A DNA stretch of 64,000 nt, taken from Gari tellinella. Taxonomy: Eukaryota; Mollusca; Bivalvia; Cardiida; Psammobiidae. Both the position numbers and the translations under genes were made by a program. The DNA lies in contig OV277874.1 in assembly GCA_922989275.2 (NCBI GenBank), positions 14,930,154 to 14,994,153 of the forward strand, written 5' to 3'. Positions 49,743 to 61,700 of the stretch are shown here, piece after piece; within the stretch, counting starts at the first letter, position 1, and each line of letters starts with the position of its first letter. The notes beneath the pieces were generated by a model. That model did not search any database, had not been told where the DNA came from, and was given only the letters and a program-made list of their open reading frames with translations.

Positions 49743-52700
49743 GGTGAGGAAATGTCTTTAATCATTAACAATATCGTGGTGATGTATACTATATTCTATA
49801 AAAGGTTGTTAAGAGTCTGCAAAATGCAAACAAATGATGATGAGCGATTGCACGGATGAACGTATGTATTTAAATTATGTCAAATAGACATTGACAGTCG
49901 AATCAAACATGTCAAAACGCCCAAAGTAAAAAAATAACCGATTCAAAACACCCCTTACACTATTAAACTTTATCGTGAAATTGGAGCTTATATCGATGTT
50001 AGCTAGAGTTTTTAACCTAAAACCACTATATTATCATAGGAAAATTTCCTCCACCCACCGGTGTCCATGCTTTTAAGCGAATGTCTTTTTAAAAAACATT
50101 GTATTTTAGAAACACTATGGTTTCTGATGTAACCATGATGTCTAAACGACATTGACCGTTGTCAGGCCTAGGTTCTTACGTGATGAACAGGGACGAGGGG
50201 GGGCTACCAGATCAGCCCTATTTACAGGCCTATGTTTCCTACTGGGAACCAGTCAAGTAGTAAACCCGCCCTGTGACGTCACGTTCCCGCGGATGTCACA
50301 GTCTGATGGAGAACCGAAACTGTCACAAAGGTAAAAACAATTTGGATAAGTCAAAAGAACTTCATACATTGAATGAAACAAGTTCATGACACCATATATG
50401 AAGCCTGTATCACTTGCATTTCTCAAGTTTTTGCCAACGTTAACATGGCGGACAGATATACAGACCAAACACAATATCGCCTGGACTATGCCATTCGGTG
50501 GCATATAATTCTCAAATAGGGTCACCTATTTTGTGTCAGATATGTTTCAAATAAAACCAGACAAGAATATTTATTTTAAGGTTTCGCTACAGCCTTTACA
50601 GGTAAGCTTTCCCTTCCAACTGGCGACCTCGTCTTTAAAGCTGGAAAATGAATCTGAAACCTGGTAGTGGGGCATCCATCTGTGCGACTATTTTGAATTT
50701 TGATAAAGACTTTCGGGCAAGAATATATTTTAATGTTTTCGCTGTATATAAATATAAGGAAAATTCCCCCCCCCACCAGATGAAAGCCATGTTTTCTTAA
50801 AGTAAGGAGCATTTGTTTAAGATATCTGGTAGACGGATCATTTGTTTAAAATGATTTGCAATAGAACAGTAGTTTCAATATTGCTTAATATTTTTACCGA
50901 GTCAATCATAATAGACATACCTAACATATTAAGAATTCTGATAGAGTACCTTCTAACAAACAATCTCATGCTTTTTATGAATTGGCCCCTAGCTTAAAGG
51001 AGTTCTTTAACCTACTACCCCATAGTCTGTTTCTAGTTTTGAAGAGAAGTGATCACTTAAATCAGGTTGAAAGTAAAGCAGAATGTGCCCTAAGTCAGAT
51101 TCTGCTTTACTTTTAGCCTGCTTTAAGCTTCCGTTTGCTAGAATATAGAAAATATTTCTTATGCTACATATTCATGAATGTATAATGTGGAACTATTTTA
51201 TTCAGTGTAATAATAAATCAAAGTCGTAAAATGGCGTCTTTATGGGGTAATGGGTTAAAGAAAAGATGACATCTCACGAGAGGGATCACAACAACCCAAC
51301 ATAGCACTTTTTGTTAAGTAATCTAATACTTGTATGGTGTATTATAACCCCTTCATTGTCTTACCCCGAGCACAACAGTTTTTTTGCAAACAGTTTGGAT
51401 CCTGATCAGACGCCGCGTTACGCGGCGTCTGATCAGGATCCAAACTGTTTGACACTCATTGCAAAATTTCTTCAGTCAACAATCAAAATTTAAGAAATAA
51501 AAGCAGACGGCAATTGTTTTAAATTGATGACGTCACGGCAGTGAAGGGGTTAACACATACCTCTTTTAGAGTCTCTGTATGCTGTTTGATCTCAGTGCTT
51601 TGATCGTCTTGCTCTTGTTTTGTCCCATCCACAAGTACCCTCAGACCTATCAAATCCCTGTCTAATGAAGTCTGTCTCTCTTTCAATGCCCGTACTTCAA
51701 GCTCTTTGTTCAGTGACATCTCTATCTTATTTGCTTTAAGCTAAAAGTAACAGATACGTTATACTTTTGTAACTCTTTGTTCAGTGACATCTCTATCTTA
51801 TTTGCTTTAAGCTAAAAGTAACAGATACGTTATACTTTTGTAACTCTTTGATCAGTGACATCTCTATCTTATTTGCTTTAAGCTAAAAGTAACAGATACG
51901 TTATACTTTTGTAACTCTTTGTTCAGTGACATCTCTATCTTATTTGCTTTAAGCTAAAAGTAACAGATACGTTATACTTTTGTAACTCTTTGTTCAGTGA
52001 CATCTCTATCTTATTTGCTTTAAGCTAAAAGTAACAGATACGTTATACTTTTGTAACTCTTTGTTCAGTGACATCTCTATCTTATTTGCTTTTAGCTAAA
52101 AGTAACAGTTACTTGATACTTTTGTAACTTTGTTAGTAAAGATAGATCTGTGAAACTGCATGGTTAATAACCCAGTCTTGAACTTGGTCTTGTTTCTTAT
52201 TCTTTATCATTTATTGAAAGATATAAAATAAACTCACTATCACTTTAATTAATATAAGACAACGTGTAGAATACTCCTTTATGATATTTCTGCATTAAGT
52301 TCGTACCTCATTAATTCGGCCTAGTATTGGTCTTCTGAATGAATTCATTATACAGTCGAACTTCGATATCTCGAACTCGCCTGTATAACTCAGTAGTAGA
52401 GCGTCCGCTTTCAGTGCGGGAGGTTGCGGGTTCAATCCCCGACCGGGTCAAACCAAATACTTCAAAATTGGTAGTAATTGCTTCCCTCCTTGGTGATCAG
52501 GATTTCGGGTTAGCATTACGACTGGTTCGTCGGTGTCAGGATAAAGTGACCGGCCGGGTACAGTCCCAATGGTGCACCAAAAAAGTGCCCCTTCTCATAA
52601 TCATCAGTATTCTCTAATTGATGGCGTAGAAGTAATAAAAATAGAAATAGAAAATAGAAAGTCGAACATACCCATATTTCAAAGTTAAAACGTGGCTAAC

Positions 52701-55700
52701 CCACGTTTTAACTTTGAAATACGGGTATGTTCGACATAACCGAGCATGAAATAAGGAAGTTCATGTGTCGACATAAATGGGGAAACAATGTTAGCCTATT
52801 AGCCTATATCGGCACCATAAAATGAGACCGAAAGCCCTGACGCTCAACGGATATCAGCCATAGTGAATCTAACACCACCGTGAGTGTCAGATAAGAATAT
52901 CCCACCCGAGTTTTGAAGATATTTTTGGAACACGAGGCTTTGCCGAGTGTTCCAAAAATATCTTCAAACGAGGGTGGGATATTCATCTGACACTCAACTG
53001 TGGTGTTAGATTAATTTTCTCACCTCGTCAACCCTAAAAACGCGTTTAACTTGCTATACAGTGGCGAGTTGTATTTTAATGCGCTAATGCATGCATGACG
53101 ACGTCATGACGACGTCATAACAACGGCAATAACAACCAATCATAAGATAGTTCGGCTTGTCTGTCCGGACAGATAAGGTTATCTCACACACCCTAGATTT
53201 CGGGATACCTCTGTCCGAGAGGTGAGAAAAAGACGTATGGCATTTCCTCAAGTGACTGAATTAAGTAAGCTTCACAGTCTCGCTGTTGTTGTTTTTTTAT
53301 CATATTTTTTTTTATTTATTTTAATATTTTTTAATTTAATTTTTTAACAAAAAAAAAGACCCCCCCCCCCCCCCCCAAAAAATCCAAACGGAAACGAGCA
53401 AGTGATTCTCAGTTTGAATATAATACTTTTATGGGATGTTGAAATTAAGAATTTAGGAATTCACTTTCATTCTGTCGCTGAATTTGAATAAGTAAATAAT
53501 TAAAGTGCAATCTACCTGTTTTACTTTCTCAATTGCTGCCTCTAAGGTTTCTTTATGTCGACCTGTTAGCCCAGTCATCCCTTGCATGAATAATAATACT
53601 GTTTGAAAGTGATTCTTCACGTCTACTTCGCTCACTTTAAAATCTGCTGAATGCAAAAGGCTATTTCTTATACCGACCAACTGAAAATAAAAATAAAATA
53701 AAATGAAAACGAGATTTGCAACTAAATACGACGAATTCCTCCACTGATACACACTGCAACGACCTGGGACTCGTTTTACTAAACTACTTACGCAAACATT
53801 TTGCGTAAGTCAAAATTTTAAATTTTAATTAATATTTTTTATTATCACTTGCTACAAACAGCAAATAGCCAGATCAGAGGACGCGCTTTTAGCGCGTCCT
53901 CTGATCTGGCTATTTGCTGTTTGCAAACGTTTATGATCGAAAAGTATGAGTAAAACGATTTTGACTTACGCAAAAATTGTGCGTAAGTAGTTTAGTAAAA
54001 CGGTCCCCTTAGCCATAACCAATTCTCAAGAGGTCAGCGTAAAGGTCATGGGGACCTGATTTTTGCGTCTAGAATATTTGCAGTTAATGATTAACATGTA
54101 AACAAAGTATCGAGTGCCTACGATCGTTTTAGTAGATTTTCAATGTATGCTTACAATATAAAATTAAGTGCACTGAGAGTAAACTATACATACCAGTGTC
54201 TAAGATTTTGATTTTAACCCATTACCTCGTAAATAAGCATATTTACGTCGTTAATTTATTGCTCCACTGAGGAAAATAGTTCCAGTTTATACTATCATGA
54301 ATATGTACCATAATTATTTTTTTGTATCCTAGACGATTGTAGTATGCATTAAAGTGTATTCTGCTTTACTTTCAACCAGCTTTAAGTGGTAACCTATAAC
54401 CAATACCAGAAACAAGCTATTAGTGGAGCGGCTAACATCAACATTTCACCAAAATTTTTCACTTGTGGAGACAAGCATGAAATTTGGCACACATGTTTGT
54501 CAGACCATACTGTTTCAAAAATCATCGTTGGCCATCGCTATTTCCGCCATTTTCAAAATGGCTGCCGCTAAAACAAAATGGCGGACATTTCATACTCTCT
54601 AGCGTCACATATTTCCTAAAGATTGTCATATTTATTATTGTTTAGCCGTTTATGAATATAGTTTGACATGCCTAAGCTTTATACAAGATATTTTTATTTC
54701 CCCGCAAATGTCAAGGTCATTTAGAGGTCATTTAAAGGTCAAATAGACCGAAGTTTTACATTTGCAGTAATTTTGGAACTAAAATGTGATAGAAATTTCA
54801 TTATTGGCATGTGTACCCAACTCAAGAAGCTCTTCAACTCCATGCGGATAGGGTCATGTCCAACAAAGGTTGAGGTCATTTAAAGGTCAAATATGCTGAA
54901 ATTTACATTGGCCATTATTTGGGAACTACGTGTGATAGAGACGTCATATTTGGTATTATTACACAACTCTAGAAGCTGTTGCAATCAGAACAGGTTTATG
55001 TCAGGCAAAGGTATGGGTCAGTTATAGGTCATGGTCACATCAGGGGGCATAGTGTTATATTAACATATCTTGTTATCATTATCATTAAGTTGTGAGCTTC
55101 ACAAAAGAGTAGGTTGTATACACTACCGTGGCACAGCGGTGCACTTTGTTGCCGTTAAGCTCGGCATGGGGTTCAGTGATAGCTTTGTTTTATTTCAAAA
55201 GTCTTCAAAATACAGCACGATCTGCCCCATACAAGATCATGTCGTATCTGAATTGACCGAACTGTTCCAACGCGGGAAAATCTAACCAAGATGATCTGGG
55301 TAATAATAAATATAGATGAACGATCGGACTTGGTGTAGGAATTCCATCATCGAACCCAGTTGTTACATCACTCATAGAAACTCGAATAAAACAGAAAAAA
55401 TCTACATTTGCAGCATTTATTGACTTTAGAAAAGCGTAGGACTCAATTAATCGTGATATTTTATGGCTAAAGTTAAGAAACATGGGGTTAAAAGGAAAGT
55501 TGTATGATGCCGTTACATCTCTATATAGTAATGTGAAATCATGTGTTAGAGTAAATAATATAGATAGTGACTGGTTCGATGTGTCAGTTGGGTTAAGACA
55601 GGGATGCTGTGTTTCGCCGAACCTTTTTAATTGTTTTATTGATGATTTTGCTACCATGGTTAAAGCATCTGGAGTAGGTATTGACATTGGACATGGAGAA

Positions 55701-58700
55701 AAACGTAGTATTTTGTTGTATGCAGACGATGTGGTTTTACTAGCAGATAATGAGCAAGATTTGCAGTTACTGTTAGACAAATTACATCGTTGGAGCTCAA
55801 ATAATAGAATGAGTATTAACAATATGAAAAGCAATGTTATTCATTTCAGACCACCTTCATTTAAACGAACAGAAGCTGTACTTTCAGTGGGAAATGATGC
55901 TTTAAGCATGGTAGACAAATATGTTTACCTTGGTTTGCTAATCGATGAATTTGTTAATTTAAATGTAACAGCTAAATATGTGGCCCAGTCAGCGGGTCGA
56001 GCTCTGGGATTGTTAATCGCTAAATATAAGCAAAATGGAGGGTTTCCATATCATGTATATACGAAGCTGTATGAATCTTTAGTATGGTCAGTAATAAGTT
56101 ATGGGGCCGCGATCTGGGGAACAAAATCATTTTCATGCATTGATGCCATTCACAACCGTGCAATGAGATTTTTTCTTGGGACAGGAAAATACACCCCTAA
56201 TGCTGCTGTCATAGGCGATATGGGATGGTATCCAGTCGGTGTTAAACTTTTGAGATGTGTATCAACATTTTGGGTTAGATGTGTACACATGGAAGCTGAC
56301 AGAATTAATAAACACGTATTTTTATTCTGTATTAACCAATCGAGTTCGAAATGTAAAAACTGGGCTTTCAGAACCAAAAGTATTTTTGATATGTTAGATT
56401 GTAGCCAATTTGCAAATGTTGGTAATCATATATCAAAATCTGATATCATGTGTAAGATAACAATGGCATACATGGGGAAGTATAAAGAAGAGTGGAGAGA
56501 AAATATTAACAGAGAGCTTTCAATAACAGGATCAGGGCGCAATAAATTAAGAACTTATAAGCTATTTAAAGAAACTTTTGAAACTGAATATTACGTTAAA
56601 ATTATTCTTCCATTGAAACACAGATCTGCTTTTGCTAAATTTAGATGTGGAGTTGCCCCCTTACGAATAGAAACAGGTAGATATGAGAGGCTACAATTAG
56701 AATGTAGAACTTGTCCCTTTTGTAAAAATGCTATTGAAAATGAATTACATGTTATAACTGAATGTCCACTATATGAGGATATACGAGCCGAGCTATATGA
56801 TAAGGCAACCGGTGTGTTTAATGATTTTATGTCAGAAACTAACTGTGATAAGTTTAAATTGTTGTTTTCTAGTGCGCAACTGGTACGTTTTACTGCCAAA
56901 TCCTGCTTCAATATTTTAAAACGACGCACAAATCGTTTGTATAATACATAATATGTGCAATAACAATACGAGGTGCTCATATTTATCTAGTGTAAAAAGG
57001 AAACTCTTATATGTGTATAATTATAACATGTTGTTTAAATATATAACTTAATATTATCTCTTCCATGTAAAGCGTGCTAATAAAGTTATCGTTGATCTGA
57101 TCAATGGTAAGAATGGATATCTTACTAACATTTCTTAATAAGGCATATTAATGCATTTTTTGAATGTCAGATTTTAAGTAAAACTTTATGGCAGGTCTTA
57201 ACTTTGAGATTAGCACTTTTTACATGGTTTTAGTTTTATGTTTTTGTATTGAAATGCTGATAATTGAAAGATGATATTCAGGTAGTAGTTTGATGTGATA
57301 ACTACTTAATAGTCTCTTATAATTCTTATTTGAATGGCATGGTTAATGTTGTTTTATGATAAATGTATATATGTATATGAACCATGATGAGACTGAAATA
57401 AAGATATTATATATATACCCATACGCAAACGTATATAAGTTGTACATAATAGGTTGTGAAAAGGTTGTGCCTCAGTCTATCAACTGAATATTGAGATACT
57501 GTCTATAATATAAACATCACCAATACAATTCCATGTTAAATAGGTTTGCTTATTTTTGTCTGATTGATTGATTACTATGATAAAAACAATTCGATCTTCG
57601 CTGCTGCTCAGGAGAAGCAGAGCACATATTTGTTAAAGTGTTCAATTCATCGGGAAGAAAGCCAGCGCATCATATTACTTCCTGTTGTTGGCATGACTTG
57701 ATAAAACGGCATACCAAAATGCAATTGGTAACACATATCCTAGGTGATATATTTCTTGGTGTTCCGAACAATAAAAAACGATATTCCCCAATTTTAAATT
57801 TGGATCACTATGTTAAATTTGGAAGTCCTTATCTTCCCATATGATCCTTTGTTAGATTTGATCGAGAATCAGATTTCAGACTTTACAAAGACTCGTTTTC
57901 AGCTGTGATTCCATATTTCTTTGCCTTTGGTCACATCAATTATGCTTGTTGGCTACCAATTTACATTCGGAACATGTCTAAAGATAATTACAACCAAAAC
58001 ACCCAGAAATATACAAAGAATTTGATAATGGAAACTTTACCGTTAAAAAGATCGAAAGCAAATTCCCCAACACTGGAATTGGCCCAGCTCATTCACAGAA
58101 CAATGCTCTACTGAAAGGTGATGGTGGTGTGACAGTTTAACTGAGAATCAAGCTGCTTTAAGACGCTGGATGGTTGCTGGACCAGAAATCAGTAGAATTA
58201 TTGAGGAATTCACAAGTATACTTGTATGTGGTAATGTCCTTGTAAAGAAACAAAACATCACCAAAAACCCACGCTGCTCAGAAGGTTAAACAACTTCTGG
58301 TTGCTACATGTATTTCGGAAATGGGAAATGCATTTGCAGACAAGTCATCAGATTTGTTGAGTGTGGATACGAAACATGTTGTCGAAACTGGAATTGCAGG
58401 AGAATTGTTGAAACTAACAGAAAACGGAAGGGGGCAATATAGGACATTCCTTTCAAGAATGCTACAGGGTGAAAATCCAAGCTTTTATGGACCTATTAAG
58501 AAGAAAACATGTCGCCTGTTTAATCCAAAACCCAGATCTGGTTCTTCCAAGAAAAAGTTGACAGGTTTAGAAATTAACTTTAACCTTTTTTCCAGGCTTT
58601 TCATTTCTAGTCAGAGTAGGCAATGTGATCTTCAAAAACTTTTCAAAAAATCAGAAAATTCCATCCCACTATCGCAAAATTGCTTGTTGAAAACTAGAGT

Positions 58701-61700
58701 GAAATCACAGTTGATTCCTATATTGGACGCTGGCCACGAGATGCCAAATGGTGAATGCACGGTTGATTTATTGATGGTGCATTATAAGTGAATTCGAAAC
58801 AACCTGGACAAAGCCGAACATTTTATATTATGCCAATTGTATCGCTCATCAAATTTCTTGCACAAAACAATTTGAGAGTAGATGTTGTTTGCGATGTTAA
58901 CCAAGACGATAGTAAAACAGGGTGAAACCAGAAGGAAACGATACATAGGATCTAGACGAAAAATGACTGAAAACTCTAGACCACCACAGGCATGGAACAC
59001 TTTTCTTCGTTGCGACGAAACAAAAACTGAACTCTTCATTGTGTATGCAGACAGAAATGTATCATTTTATAAAGACGCAGCTATCGTCGTAACTAATGAA
59101 AAAAATGCCGTAAGCAACACTGCTATAGATACCGACTTAATAGCACTTTGCAACAATGAAGAAGCGGACACATTAATGTGTCTGCACGCACAACATGCAG
59201 CACTGCATGGGTGGTCAAGTCAGTTAACAGCGTCCTTTTTTATAAGACGTTGCTATAGGTGTGGTTGTGTTTGATTAATTTCATTTGGACCAGCTTATGA
59301 TGCAATTTGGTAAAAAGGAGAGATTTGCGATGGATACCAATTCATTTGATTTTTAGATCTCTAGGTCCTAGATCGAAAGCATTGGCATTCATTCATGCAT
59401 TCAGAGGGTGTGATACCGTGTCAATCATTTGCTGCAAAAGAAAGACCAGCATCTTAGCAGGTCTAGTTTTCCATTGCTTAAGCTCTAGTTATTTTTGTAA
59501 GATAATGAAATAGGCGTACTTGAAGAATTTGTTGTCAATATGTACGGTCGTTTCAGCCGTACCAGTTACGTAAAAGAGGCTCGTCTTGACCTCCACATAA
59601 TGGTATCCCACCCTCAAAAGCTGCTCTTGCTGAGCATATCAAAATATCTGTCTTACAAGCAGGACATAATTTGGGGCAATCGCTATGCAAGTCGCAAGCT
59701 TTACCGTTGCCTTTTAGTTTGGAAAAGATAGCGAAGTTTGTGTATTGTTGAGGTATTTTTAAACAAAATTTGGAACTTTTATTATAATTGCGGCTTTATT
59801 GTTTCAAATAAGTTTATGAAACTTTCTGTCAAATAACATCAGACAAGTATGAACACACTACATAGTTTTAAATGTACATAATTATATATAATATAGAACA
59901 TATAGCTAATACTAAACGCGTACTGAAAATGTTATAAAAATGAATCTATTTAGTGAAAGCTCAAATTCATTGTTTTATATTAAAGTATCAAATTTTGTTC
60001 AAGATATTACCCCACAAATACACAAAAAGGTCCAGTGCCCTGGAAGAGGGTCATTTAGGTTCATGTTGTGACTTATTGAGTTATGTGATCTTATCGTGCG
60101 TTTTACCATCGTGTAGGCTAAATATTGCTCTTTATAATGATATATAACTCATGAATTGTGCGCGTATTCTATTGAAGTTATTGATCTACTATTTTACTTT
60201 TTGAAACACCCTCGTATTTCAAAATAAAATAGAATTGTTGCAACTGACCAAAAAGCACTCAAAACCTATGAAAATTCGCGGCGGTCGTTTTTAAAATGGC
60301 AAATTTAGCGCACGCGCACTGCACATATACATAATTATATATATAGTCATAGCCTGAAGGGTATTTAGTGTTTTTTGTAAAGAAAATTAGAGATGCAAAT
60401 AACATTTGAAAAAAACCATAGGTACACATCATGTAAAATGACGCCATTTTGAAAACCATGGCGGCCATCTTGAAAATGGCAAAAATCCGAATGGCCAAAG
60501 ATATTTCCTATTCAGTTACTAGATTAGGAAGCAGCATGCCAAATTTGGTGCTTGTCTCCGCAAGTGAACTATTTTACCAGCTATCCGCTCCACTATATAG
60601 GGTCATGTGTTAACATCATAACCTAGATTTACAAAATGATCCATGCAAAAATGCCTATAATATTCAAATATTTATGAGTACAATATTCAAGTACAAGCTA
60701 AAATTTCTTATCACATGAACATATTTGATTTTTGCGAAAACTTTCTATTTTTTTTAGATTGTAGCTGAATGAAGGTTAGTCGGATATTGTATGTATTTTA
60801 TATATTTGGATTGATGGACGGACATACCGGGGTAAAAATAAAAAACTATGCCCAAATTAGTCGTCACAAGAGCATATATATCAATACATCTTAATAGGCT
60901 ATATTCCTCATTCTAAAAACAGTTGTTTTCACGAGGAAGATTATGGTGACTTTGGATTGCTACAAGATTTCAGCAGAATCGGTCTAGTAGAATTTGAGTT
61001 TAATTTTAATTTTCATGATGGTCGTACTTGAAGCTGAATCAGAGTTCAAAAAAACGTAAAAGAAAGAATGTTTGTTATACAATGTCGTTATAATTTCAAT
61101 TTTATAATAACCTTTTCTGTAGAATTAAAATTTGATTTTGAAAAAGCTTTTCATGATACCTGCCATGGCATCTACGCTTGAGTTACGATCAACATAACAG
61201 TAAGAATGTCTTTTTTCAAAACAATGCCATTATTATTTCTACCTGGGCCTGTAGTTTTTTATATTAAGTTTAAAATGTAATAGTGAACGCATGCCAGTTA
61301 ATCTACAAATACAGTCGAACTTCGATATCTCGAACTCGTTTAACTCGAACTATCCGATAGTTCGACATATGAACTCATTGAACTGCATTATTTCATGCTC
61401 GGTGAAGTCGACCATACCCATATTTCAAAGTAAAAACGTGGATTAGCCACGTTTTAACTTTGAAATACGGGTATGTTCGACAAAACCGACTCCAAGATAT
61501 CGAATTTCGACTGTACATTCCAATGCTTGTGACCCTTGACGTCATGTCCTAAAGTTTACATCAAACTGATCATTACAATGCTCTCGGTGTTAACGATATT
61601 TGGAGTATATGCATATAAATGTATTTGTTACACTAGTTCTGGTGCTCAGAATAATAAAATTCGTCTAGACAATTTGGCCTATCGAAAACCAACTTGATTG

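Larger units (their letters stand above)
54421..60595. mobile_element. 6.2-kb TIR element, 3-bp target duplication TAT
   Basis: Ends TAGTGGAGCGG and inverted CCGCTCCACTA, with further shared blocks (TTCACTTG.GGAGACAAGCA, AAATTTGGCA). Flanked by TAT (54418-54420, 60596-60598). The interruption of a known MITE fixes the ends. Holds subterminal repeats with AAAATGG motifs (54553-55060), a LINE fragment and a decayed PIN-like protein gene, all plus strand, antisense to the host intron. Confidence 0.87.
54214..60613. mobile_element. TTAA-1 MITE split by the 6.2-kb TIR element
   Basis: Left part 54214-54420 and right part 60596-60613 rejoin as the usual TTAA-1 end (AAGCTATAGGGTCATGTG...TTAA). Confidence 0.82.

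Noticed and set aside
55205..55834. 209-codon minus-strand frame
   Set aside because: Antisense shadow of the LINE reverse transcriptase, which has the catalytic motif on the plus strand.
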